Shown: positions 1 through 6,356 of the stretch, in pieces
Layout: the number at the start of each line of letters is the position of its first letter
Position numbering within the stretch: position 1 is the stretch's first letter
Assembly (NCBI GenBank): GCA_035530195.1
Contig: DATKVG010000146.1
Span: 1-11,520, forward strand
Origin: JAPLKX01 sp035530195
GTDB taxonomy: Bacteria; Hydrogenedentota; Hydrogenedentia; Hydrogenedentales; SLHB01
Reading direction: 5' to 3'
Length of the DNA stretch: 11,520 bases
Program-made: the position numbers and the translations under genes
Notes under the pieces: model-generated
Seen by the model: the letters and a program-made list of their open reading frames with translations, nothing else
Told to the model about the DNA's origin: nothing
Databases searched by the model: none

Positions 1-391
1 GACCCCCTGTCCAAACTTCCCTGAGCAGACATTATGACTTTCCTATAATACGCGAGGGAGGGGGCCACGTCAATCACGTCAATCTGGAGGAAGGAGGAAA
101 TGATGAATAGGAGACCGGAAGAAGACTGGCGACTGGAGACCGAGATTAAACATAACGGACCGTACTAGTGTATTGAGTCATGCTGATTGTATCTTATGCT
201 CTGGCCGCGAAAAGCGGGGAAAAAGGGGGACGCTGCACTTATTTCAACAGTGCTGGTGTCGGTTCAAGTCCAGTGGCTTTGGAAATAAGTGCAGCGTCCC
301 CCTTTTTTTGAGTCAGTCCCTGTTTTTCGGATTTTTTTGATTTGTGCATAAGTAGCCTCAAATGTGAATCACTACACTAGGAGATTTCGGA
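1..391. other. Non-coding stretch left of gspB
   Basis: I see no convincing gene in these 391 bases. The stretch holds a direct repeat of CACGTCAAT near 66-83, a GA-rich low-complexity run at about 85-145, the perfect inverted repeat at 220-307, and a T-rich tail up to the gspB stop codon. A TATAAT hexamer lies at 44-49 but has no good -35 partner. A 22-codon reading frame (100-168) has a strong Shine-Dalgarno-like sequence in front of it, but its composition looks like low-complexity DNA, so I do not call it a gene. Confidence 0.6.
220..307. repeat. Perfect 26-bp inverted repeat around a 36-nt spacer, terminator-like
   Basis: The arms are 220-245 and 282-307 and are exact reverse complements. 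They start with a run of A then G (AAAAAGGGGGACGC) and end with GCACTTATTTC. Read on the plus strand, the right arm ends in CCCCC followed by seven T (303-309), so the hairpin could act as an intrinsic terminator. Read on the minus strand it is also followed by T and could end the gspAB transcript, whose last stop codon is at 392. The perfect arms and the blunt A/G-to-C/T ends also fit a small mobile or REP-like element. Identity as a repeat family is inference. Confidence 0.7.
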
Positions 392-1435
392 TTAGAACCT
401 TATCTGAAACCGTTCGCGGGTATCTTCGATTTCGATGGCGACGGCGTCTTTCTCGACGGCAATAAGGACGGCGCTGCTGCCGGGGATGACTTCGCCGATC
501 TCGATCGGCTGGAGGTTGATGATGGCGGATGCGTAGGGGCGGTTCTTGGACGCGGGGCGCAACATGTTCAGTTGGACGCCCTCGAGCCCATAGCGTGGCT
601 TGTCGCTGTTGCGCAATGGCGGCAACATGCTCACGTTCACGGGGCGCCGGTCCGCGCGCGTCGTCGCGATGGGCTGGGCGACAGGCGCAGGGGGCTGTGC
701 GGCCCTGGCCACGATCATTGGGGGGTTCACGGTGGGCGCGGCGGGGACGGGCGGTTGAACAACAGGCGCCGGGTTGGGTTGCGGCACAGGCTGGGCCGGA
801 GGTATTACGCGGGCGCCGGGTTCGGGTTGATGGTTTGGTTTGATTGCGGGCTTGGCCTCGAGCACAGGATCGGGTTTTGGTTTTGGTTCTGGGACGGGCA
901 TCGGTTCGGGCCCGACTTCCGGGTTCGGCCCGATTTTTTCTTTAATAACGGGCGCTGGTTTCTGCTGCTGGATCACTTCATGCGGCGGCTTGATCTCAGG
1001 CGGCTGAACGCTGACTTGCGCGACAGGTTGTGGTGCGGGTTTGGTTTCCGCGGGTTCCGCAACGGCTTCAACCAGTGGCTTATCACGCGCTGGTTCGGTC
1101 TCGACGTTAGCTTCAACAACGGGCGGAGGCTCCGGCGCGGGTTTCTGCTCGAGGACCGGCGCGGGCGCCAGGCCGGGCACGGTCGCGACTTGCTCGGGCT
1201 TGCCTGCGCCCTTCGTAAAAAACAAGGACGCCCCGACCGACACCGTGACCAGCAAGACCGCGCCCAGCGCGCCAAACGCTACCAGCACGTAGGGCCGTAT
1301 CGAGTGTGGCTGGGCCGGTTTGCGGCCAGTCAACTGCTGTTCGGGCGGCAACGATTGGAACACCCGCCCCGCCGACCGTGTGGATTCGGCCTTCTCGGAC
1401 TCGAGTTTTTTCAGGGCATCAAGAATGGAGCTCAT
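392..1435 (-). CDS. gspB: GspB/ExeB-like inner-membrane protein
   Basis: This 347-residue protein looks like GspB, the partner of the GspA ATPase, which in type II secretion helps place the outer-membrane secretin through the peptidoglycan. The N-terminus MSSILDALKKLESEK matches the family's short cytoplasmic head. One transmembrane helix spans about residues 49-72. A very Pro-rich linker (about 80-275) follows and probably crosses the periplasm. The C-terminal domain (about 283-345, from GLEGVQLN through YASAIINLQPIEIGEVIPG) matches the T2SSB fold. I start at residue MSSILD (1435) because the longer frame upstream is only an Arg-rich read of the gspA tail. The start lies 17 nt inside gspA, with GAGG upstream, so translation is probably coupled. 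The linker is longer than I expect for the family. No other type II secretion gene is present here. Confidence 0.85.
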   Translation of the reverse strand: MSSILDALKKLESEKAESTRSAGRVFQSLPPEQQLTGRKPAQPHSIRPYVLVAFGALGAVLLVTVSVGASLFFTKGAGKPEQVATVPGLAPAPVLEQKPAPEPPPVVEANVETEPARDKPLVEAVAEPAETKPAPQPVAQVSVQPPEIKPPHEVIQQQKPAPVIKEKIGPNPEVGPEPMPVPEPKPKPDPVLEAKPAIKPNHQPEPGARVIPPAQPVPQPNPAPVVQPPVPAAPTVNPPMIVARAAQPPAPVAQPIATTRADRRPVNVSMLPPLRNSDKPRYGLEGVQLNMLRPASKNRPYASAIINLQPIEIGEVIPGSSAVLIAVEKDAVAIEIEDTRERFQIRF

Positions 1436-3575
1436 TGGCAACAGCCTCGGCCCGCTCAGGGGCCGTCTGCACCGCCGCCGGCGCCGACGCGCCCGGCAGC
1501 CGCGGCATTGGGGGAACGACGCCCGGCGCATTTTCGGGCAATGGCGCCGCGGTCACGGCGCCGGGCTTCTCTTGCCCGTGCGACGGCGGCGGCCCCGCCA
1601 GCGGCGAACGCTCCGTCGGCATCGGGCCCAGCGGCAAATCGGGCAAGGTGTTGAATCCCGGCAACAACGGCGGTTCGCCCAACTGCGGGATGGCCAAATC
1701 CGGCGCCGCCAGTTTTGGCTCCGCCGGCTTCGGCTGTTGCTTGGCCACGGCCTCGGGTTGACCGGCCGGCTCGTAGGGGGCAACGGGCGTCTTCTTGGGC
1801 GTCTTCTCGTCGTGGGCGGCGAGCACCGGTTCGGGGGGTTCCCGCTTTAGCAGGGACGGCGTGGATTGTGAGCCGGCCCAACTGGTCAATACCATCCGGA
1901 CCTGTTTGCCGGCGATCCCGTCCACGAACAGGCCGGTCTCGGCCTGGAGACGCGCCACGGCGCGGGTTGTTTCCTCGTCGTATACGGGGGTGGCGGGTCC
2001 GCGCAGGCGCGCCATTGCGCGGAGGGCGCGTTTCAAAGCGGCGACGTCGGGCCCGCTGGCCAGTCGCCTCAAAATGGGCGCATCGGGCCGGGGGTCTCGC
2101 CAAAAAACGATGGCCTCGTTGGCGTAACACTCGCGGAACTCGTCCCGCGGCACATCGGTGATGCCGGCGCCGCCACCGGTGACGCTGGCGCCGCCGCCAG
2201 TGACGCTGGTCCCGCCCATGGAGATCCGGCACCGGCCGTTCTCGATTCGGGTCAACGCGGTCCACCGGGTCTGGTCCCCCACTCTCATTCGGACCAACGC
2301 GGGCAAGCCGATCGCCATCAATTGGTCGATGGCGGGGGTCAGGATCTCGCAGGCCAACCCGTTCGACCGGCCAAACTCGGCAAGCGTCGCCGGGGAATCG
2401 TCCTCGGGATAGCCCGCCACGACCGCCATGTTCCAGGCGGCCAAAATGCCGGCGAGCGCGGCGTCGCGCGCGGACTTTGCATCCATGGCGTTCAACTGCT
2501 CCGCCAGACTGTCTGGCGGTGGCTGGGCCGGTTGGGGCGGTTTGACCTCGGTGGCCGGTTCGGGTTTGGGATCGGCCGGGGCGTGTGTTTCCATAACTGC
2601 CAGGTCAGGCGATTGATCCTGCGCCAGCGTAACCGGCCTCACGGGCACCCGCTCGAAGGGGGCGATGAGTTTCACCAGCGCCATCAGTACCGCGGCGGTA
2701 AGTATGACGGTGGCGCTGGGCAGCCCGTAGCGCAGCGCGAGCGCGCCCCATTGGGTACGTTTTTTCAAGGTTGCGCCGCGGATTTCGCGGGCCGCGTCAC
2801 GCACCAAGCCCGCGCCGATGTCCCTTAACTCGCGTGTGTAGCCGATCAGCAGGGCGCGGTCGCAAATGGCGTTAATCACGCGGGGGGTGCCGCCCGAGGC
2901 CTTGTATACGGCGCGGATCGCACGCGGCGTAAACCGCACCTGGCCGCGGCCACCCGCCGTGGTGAGCCGGTAGGCGATGTACTGCAGGGTTTCTTTCTCG
3001 TCCAGGGGACGGAGGTGGTAGCGGGCGGTGATGCGCTGGTTTAACTGGCGCAACTGGGGAAGCTGGAGATTCTCGGCGAGTTCGGGCTGGCCGATCAGGA
3101 CAATCTGGAGGAGTTTCTGGGTTTCGGTTTCGAGGTTGGACAGGAGTCGGATCTGTTCGAGTACGGTGGGGGAGAGGTCCTGTGCCTCGTCGATCACCAG
3201 GACGCAGTTCTTTCCTTGTGCGTTGCGGTCCAGGAGGTACTCGTTGAGCTCGTCGATTAACTCTTTCAGGGTCCGTGCCTGGCTGAGTATGCCGAAATCC
3301 TCGTTGATTTTGCGAAGCAGTTCTTCGGGCGAGAGAAAGGGGTTGAAAATGAAGGCGACCTCGATGTCGGGGTCGAGTTGGCTCAAGAGGCTGCGGCAGA
3401 TGGTGGTCTTGCCGGTGCCGACCTCGCCGGAAACCATGATGAACCCGGTCCGGTTCTTGATCCCGTACAACAGGTGGGCGAACGCCTCTTTGTGTTTCTC
3501 GCTGAGGAACAAGAACCGGGGGTCCGGTGTGAGATTGAACGGTTTTTCGTTAAGGCCGTAGAACGCCTCGTACAT
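1419..3575 (-). CDS. gspA: GspA/ExeA-like AAA+ ATPase with peptidoglycan-binding domain
   Basis: The 718-residue product matches GspA/ExeA from end to end. It begins MYEAFYGLNEKPFNLTPDPR, the family's hallmark. The ATPase domain (about 1-265) has Walker A GEVGTGKT at 50-57, Walker B VLVIDE at 125-130 and a likely arginine finger near R181 (LNQRI). A transmembrane helix covers about 283-304. A degenerate C39-peptidase-like region (about 370-455) and a PG_binding_1-like domain (about 502-563, ending GLFVDGIAGKQVR) lie in the periplasm. A Pro-rich tail (about 570-718) is unusual in length. ATP hydrolysis with GspB is thought to open the wall for secretin assembly. A short tandem repeat (SVTGGGA twice, 457-470) joins two domains. 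I chose 3575 over an upstream ATG at 3680 because the family starts at MYEAF and the likely promoter lies between the two. The Shine-Dalgarno sequence is weak. Confidence 0.9.
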   Translation of the reverse strand: MYEAFYGLNEKPFNLTPDPRFLFLSEKHKEAFAHLLYGIKNRTGFIMVSGEVGTGKTTICRSLLSQLDPDIEVAFIFNPFLSPEELLRKINEDFGILSQARTLKELIDELNEYLLDRNAQGKNCVLVIDEAQDLSPTVLEQIRLLSNLETETQKLLQIVLIGQPELAENLQLPQLRQLNQRITARYHLRPLDEKETLQYIAYRLTTAGGRGQVRFTPRAIRAVYKASGGTPRVINAICDRALLIGYTRELRDIGAGLVRDAAREIRGATLKKRTQWGALALRYGLPSATVILTAAVLMALVKLIAPFERVPVRPVTLAQDQSPDLAVMETHAPADPKPEPATEVKPPQPAQPPPDSLAEQLNAMDAKSARDAALAGILAAWNMAVVAGYPEDDSPATLAEFGRSNGLACEILTPAIDQLMAIGLPALVRMRVGDQTRWTALTRIENGRCRISMGGTSVTGGGASVTGGGAGITDVPRDEFRECYANEAIVFWRDPRPDAPILRRLASGPDVAALKRALRAMARLRGPATPVYDEETTRAVARLQAETGLFVDGIAGKQVRMVLTSWAGSQSTPSLLKREPPEPVLAAHDEKTPKKTPVAPYEPAGQPEAVAKQQPKPAEPKLAAPDLAIPQLGEPPLLPGFNTLPDLPLGPMPTERSPLAGPPPSHGQEKPGAVTAAPLPENAPGVVPPMPRLPGASAPAAVQTAPERAEAVANELHS
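2166..2207 (-). repeat. 21-bp in-frame tandem repeat in gspA
   Basis: Two near-identical 21-bp units encode SVTGGGA twice (GspA residues 457-470), followed by a decayed third copy (GITD). The repeat sits between the C39-like region and the next conserved block, so it probably acts as a flexible linker that can change in length without a frameshift. Confidence 0.75.
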
Positions 3576-3632
3576 GAGTGGTTTCTCGCGTGGACACCCC
3601 TGCAACACCGGGTACGTTAACTGTTGACAGGC

Positions 3633-3661
3633 AGCATAACACCGTGGGCCGCAAGTGTCAA
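3633..3661 (-). promoter_or_regulatory. Probable sigma-70 promoter of gspAB
   Basis: On the minus strand a perfect -35 box TTGACA (3661-3656) is followed by a 17-nt spacer and TATGCT (3638-3633), a 4 of 6 match to the -10 consensus, with an extended TG directly before it (TGTTATGCT). Transcription would begin near 3626, leaving a leader of about 50 nt before the gspA start at 3575. GTTGACA at 3623-3629 is an inverted copy of the -35 region and might form an operator, which is speculation. Confidence 0.55.
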
Positions 3662-3807
3662 CGCAAGACAAACACAACAAGAGCCGGGCGCAGATGTCAC
3701 GAAGGAAGATTCCAATAGCGTGATCAAGAAATCAAATAAGAGCCGTATTTTGATGTATACTTAGGTGTCAAGTAGAATTGCAGCAGGTATAGAGGGAGAG
3801 CCAGGTT

Positions 3808-4143
3808 ATGGCAGAAGAAAAAGAGGCGGTTGATTTAGGAAAAGATGTAAGAACCGCGCCTCTGACGGTCGGTCAAATACGTTGCGGTTCCCGTAGATTT
3901 CGAGTTAGAAAAGGACACTTGGATCTGTTTCCAACATATGATGAAACAGGGAACCTCCTGTGTCTTGAGTATATGCCGCTCGGGATTCACGTTTTTGCGG
4001 AAAGTCGAGAGCAACTTTGCCTAGAACTGGCGGAGCAGATTTGCATGCTCTGGGATGAATACGCTTGTGAGGACGAAGAAAAGCTTTCCCCGGTGGCCAT
4101 CCAGCTTAAGCGGAAGCTGCTGGCTGATCTTGAGGAAGTCTAG
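3808..4143 (+). CDS. Small acidic protein, possible antitoxin partner
   Basis: This 111-residue protein has no domain I can name with certainty. It is acidic at both ends, with a basic patch IRCGSRRFRVRKGH (24-37), then a compact segment DETGNLLCLEYMPLGIHVFAES (45-66) and a probably helical C-terminal half. Its start at 3808 is supported by AGGGAGAG about 8 nt upstream, and TATACT at 3756-3761 could be a -10 box. The next gene begins 2 nt after its stop, so the two are almost certainly co-transcribed and coupled. From memory, similar proteins lie upstream of HicA-like proteins, which is why I suggest an antitoxin role; no DNA-binding motif is visible. One sampled line of this gene is 43 percent GC, against about 68 percent for a line in sufC, which suggests transfer. 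Confidence 0.8.
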   Translation: MAEEKEAVDLGKDVRTAPLTVGQIRCGSRRFRVRKGHLDLFPTYDETGNLLCLEYMPLGIHVFAESREQLCLELAEQICMLWDEYACEDEEKLSPVAIQLKRKLLADLEEV

Positions 4144-4145
4144 GC

Positions 4146-4430
4146 TTGGTAATTGAAAAGAGGAAGGTGGAAAGCGCTCTGCTATCCAAAGGATTCAGGC
4201 AATCCGAGACCCACCATCATTACTTCATATACTACCTTCTTAACGGAAAAAAGACGTCCGTAAACACAAGGACAAGCCATAGCCCTAAGGAAAAATCGTT
4301 CGACGCGGCCAGAATAGGCCAGATGGCAAGGCAGTGTGGCTTGAAAACGGCTGAGTTTTTCAACTTGGTAGAGTGCCCTTTGGACCGGGGCACGTACGAG
4401 CGCCTGTTGATCGAACGAGGCCGCGCCTGA
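4146..4430 (+). CDS. HicA-like small RNA-binding toxin candidate
   Basis: The 94-residue product resembles HicA/YcfA toxins, small double-stranded-RNA-binding-fold proteins that cut mRNA. It opens with a helix ending SKGF (14-17), then a histidine cluster THHHYF (22-27) where HicA proteins carry their catalytic histidine, then a strand with GKKTSVNTRTSHS (34-46). The C-terminal half, with FFNLVECPLD at 71-80, is longer than in classical HicA of about 60 residues, so this may be a distinct subfamily. The start is TTG at 4146, supported by GAGGAAG at 4132-4138 with a 7-nt gap; no ATG fits. The gene lies 2 nt behind its partner and ends 12 nt before the convergent nadA stop. Toxicity is inference. 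The coding sequence is real with high confidence; the function is moderate. Confidence 0.75.
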   Translation: MVIEKRKVESALLSKGFRQSETHHHYFIYYLLNGKKTSVNTRTSHSPKEKSFDAARIGQMARQCGLKTAEFFNLVECPLDRGTYERLLIERGRA

Positions 4431-4442
4431 GTGACTGCGTAC

Positions 4443-5522
4443 CTACCTGATCTCCAACATCCGGTCGATCGGCAGCCGCGCCCGCTGGATCACGTCGGCC
4501 GGCAGCTCGACCTTGTACTGCAGGTTCTGGAGTGCGGCGAGTGTGTCGTGTAAGGTAATCAGGTTCATGTGTTTGCATCGGAGGCTGCATGCGCGGACCA
4601 TCTCGCGGTGTGGGAACTCGGCGGCGATATTGTCGCCCATGCTGCATTCCGTGAGGAGCAGGTATCGTGGTGCGTCGACGTTTTTGACGTACTCGACCAT
4701 CTGTTTAGTGCTGCCGGCCATGTCGACGAGTGCGATGACTTCGGGGCTGCACTCGGGATGGGCGAGGATGACGACTCCGGGGAACTGTTTGCGGGCGTTC
4801 ACCACGTCTTCGACCTTGTACAGTTCGTGGACTTCGCACCGTGCGCGCCATCCGATCATGGCGGGTTTCGTGGGGTCGAAGGGCTCGTCGGGCAAGGCGA
4901 ACTGGATGTCGAGGTCGTGTGCGGTGTTGCGTGCGAGGTACTCGTCGGGGAGGAAGATCACCTGCTTGTGGCCTTTTGCGAGGAGGTAGCGGACGACGGC
5001 ATCGGCGTTTCCCGAGGTGCAGCAGTAATCGGACTCCGCCTTTACGTCGGCGTAGGTGTTGACGTAGGTGACGACGGGCGCGCCGGGGTAGGATGCCTTG
5101 AGCCAGCGGACGTCGTCGGCTTTGATGCCTTCAGCGAGGCTGCACCCGGCCTTTTGGGCGGGGATCAGGATCATTTTGGCGGGGTTGAGGATTTTGGCCG
5201 TCTCGGCCATGAATTGGACGCCGCAAAAAACGATGATATCCGCCTCGGTTTTTGCGCTGATGCGTGACAACTCGAGTGAATCGCCGACATAATCGGGCAC
5301 GCTGTAGTAGAGTGCGGGCTCCATGTAGTTGTGGCCGAGGATGACGGCTTTGCGGGCGCGTTTTAGCTGGTTGATCTGGAATGCGAGTTCGCCCTTGGCC
5401 GCGATCTCGATTTCGGGAACGATTCCGGCAAGGCGCGCCTTCATCAGGCGGATGGTTTCTTCAACGGAGCCGGCATTGAGAATTGCGCCGCGATCTACTG
5501 CGGCCTTTTTCGTTATTGCCAT
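4443..5522 (-). CDS. nadA: Quinolinate synthase NadA
   Basis: NadA condenses iminoaspartate with dihydroxyacetone phosphate to quinolinate in the cytoplasm, the second step of NAD biosynthesis from aspartate, using a [4Fe-4S] cluster. The 359-residue protein shows the family motifs AVILGHNYM (59-67), GDSLELSR (80-87), FCGVQFMAETAKIL (99-112), DYCCTSGNA (166-174) and AHPECSPEV (254-262). The likely cluster ligands are C100, C168 and C316 (CKHMNLITL). The internal block GWRARCEVHELYKVEDV (224-240) belongs to the longer NadA form. The start at 5522 (MAITKK) is preceded by GAGGA; a longer frame to 5675 would run through a terminator hairpin and is rejected. Neither nadB nor nadC lies in the window. 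It follows the suf operon on the same strand, beyond a 372-nt gap. Confidence 0.95.
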   Translation of the reverse strand: MAITKKAAVDRGAILNAGSVEETIRLMKARLAGIVPEIEIAAKGELAFQINQLKRARKAVILGHNYMEPALYYSVPDYVGDSLELSRISAKTEADIIVFCGVQFMAETAKILNPAKMILIPAQKAGCSLAEGIKADDVRWLKASYPGAPVVTYVNTYADVKAESDYCCTSGNADAVVRYLLAKGHKQVIFLPDEYLARNTAHDLDIQFALPDEPFDPTKPAMIGWRARCEVHELYKVEDVVNARKQFPGVVILAHPECSPEVIALVDMAGSTKQMVEYVKNVDAPRYLLLTECSMGDNIAAEFPHREMVRACSLRCKHMNLITLHDTLAALQNLQYKVELPADVIQRARLPIDRMLEIR

Positions 5523-5564
5523 GATTGGAAAATCCTCGACCGCGCCGCTGCTCGTCGGGCGTTT

Positions 5565-5590
5565 AAAAAACAAGGCGCGTTGCCGCGCCT
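5565..5590 (-). terminator. Intrinsic terminator in front of nadA
   Basis: On the minus strand a 7-bp GC-rich stem (AGGCGCG and CGCGCCT, 5590-5573) closes a GCAA tetraloop and is followed by UG and six U (5572-5565), the textbook form. It lies only 43 nt upstream of the nadA start and on the same strand. It may end the suf transcript arriving from sufU, or act as an attenuator in a nadA leader. A possible -10 box TGTAAT lies at 5636-5631, upstream of the hairpin, but without a good -35. Confidence 0.7.
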
Positions 5591-5697
5591 GAAGTAAGAA
5601 CTCGAGAGATCGTACCACCCAGGGAAAGATATTACAAGAAAAACAGATTTCAGAATCTCGGAATCTCAGATCCAATAGCCATCTTGAGGGCTGTGTC

Positions 5698-5876
5698 CAA
5701 CCCCTATCGGGGTAGTTTGCGGCGGACTTTTACCCAGGGTAGCTCCCGGCCCTGGACCGGTGTCGGTGGCCGGCAGGGTCTTTTGTTGGAATCAGCGGTT
5801 CGAGGGAGGTACCGAGCGGCTGGGACGGGCCGGGAGCAACCCTGGGCTGACGATTATCTAATCCCTACGGGATATT
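5698..5876. repeat. Structured intergenic element: long inverted repeat flanked by two small palindromes
   Basis: This fills most of the gap between sufU and nadA. Arms 5733-5752 and 5827-5846 pair over 20 bp with a single mismatch (CCCAGGGTAGCTCCCGGCCC against its partner), enclosing a 74-nt loop that can itself fold (GGACC near 5754 with GGGTC near 5776). Outside lie two small hairpins: ACCCC-TATC-GGGGT at 5700-5713 and ATCCC-TAC-GGGAT at 5861-5873. The symmetrical plan suggests a dispersed repeat, a miniature mobile element or a structured RNA. I recall similar paired CCCAGGGTAGC and CCCTGGGCT motifs between genes in Planctomycetota-type genomes, but could not check this. The remaining bases of the gap (5591-5697) show only an AATCTCGGAATCTC direct repeat near 5653. 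Confidence 0.65.
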
Positions 5877-5894
5877 AGTGGAGTATGTTGTTTC

Positions 5895-6356
5895 TTATTC
5901 GGTGGAGACGGTGTTGTTTTTGCCTTCGAGTGCGGCGATCATGGTGTGCCAGGCGAGTGTGGCGCATTTTACGCGGACGGGATATTCGCGGACGCCGCAG
6001 AACACTTCGAGCTTGCCGAGATCGTCGGGCGGCGCGGGCGCGTCGGGTTCGGAGGTGACCATGTCGTGAAACCGCTGGAACAGCGCCTCGGCCTCGGCCT
6101 TGGTCTTGCCTTTGAGGACGGTGGTCATGATGGACGCGGAAGACTTGGAGATTGCGCAGCCGCAGCCCTGGAACGAGACGTCGACGATTTTGTCGTCTTC
6201 GAGTTTGAGGAAGACGGTGAACTGGTCCCCGCACAGGGCGTTGAACCCTTCGGACCTGCAGGATGGGTTGGGCATGAGGCGGCAGTTTTGCGGGTTTTTG
6301 TTGTGGTCGAGTATGACCTGCTCGTAGAGGGTTCTTTTCTTGGCGTCGTCGCTCAT
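5895..6356 (-). CDS. sufU: Fe-S scaffold / sulfur-transfer protein SufU
   Basis: SufU accepts the persulfide sulfur from SufS and hands it on to SufBCD in the cytoplasm. The 153-residue protein has the family's three cysteines and the aspartate typical of zinc-binding SufU: ALCGD (C42, D44), GCGCAIS (C67, with C65 beside it) and VKCATLAW (C131). The segment at about 101-128, between the second and third cysteines, distinguishes SufU from IscU, as does the operon context. B. subtilis SufU has GEGCSIS where this protein has GCGCAIS, so C65 is an extra cysteine relative to that protein. The start ATG (6356) overlaps the sufS stop by 4 nt (ATGA), so the two are translationally coupled. It is the last gene of the operon; no sufE or sufT gene is visible. 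The sequence downstream runs into the structured element. Confidence 0.93.
   Translation of the reverse strand: MSDDAKKRTLYEQVILDHNKNPQNCRLMPNPSCRSEGFNALCGDQFTVFLKLEDDKIVDVSFQGCGCAISKSSASIMTTVLKGKTKAEAEALFQRFHDMVTSEPDAPAPPDDLGKLEVFCGVREYPVRVKCATLAWHTMIAALEGKNNTVSTE

Noticed and set aside
251..276. tRNA-like T-loop sequence GGTTCAAGTCC in the spacer of the inverted repeat
   Set aside because: The flanking bases cannot form the 5-bp T stem, and there is no anticodon arm, D arm or acceptor stem around it.
1436..1531. N-terminal extension of gspB to an ATG at 1531
   Set aside because: The extra 32 residues are Arg-rich and come from the gspA frame region; the family begins at MSSILDALKK.
572..1654. 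360-codon open frame on the plus strand opposite gspB
   Set aside because: It is a shadow of the Pro-rich coding sequence on the other strand, full of Arg and Gly runs, with no domain.
5523..5640. NAD-I type riboswitch in the nadA leader
   Set aside because: I looked for the conserved core of the known nadA motif and did not find it; only a terminator hairpin is supported.
5523..5675. N-terminal extension of nadA to 5675
   Set aside because: It would translate through the terminator hairpin at 5565-5590 and gives residues unlike NadA; the start at 5522 has its own ribosome site.
5684..5878. 64-codon plus-strand frame in the sufU-nadA gap
   Set aside because: It coincides with the inverted-repeat element, so its openness follows from GC-rich structure; there is no ribosome site or recognisable motif.
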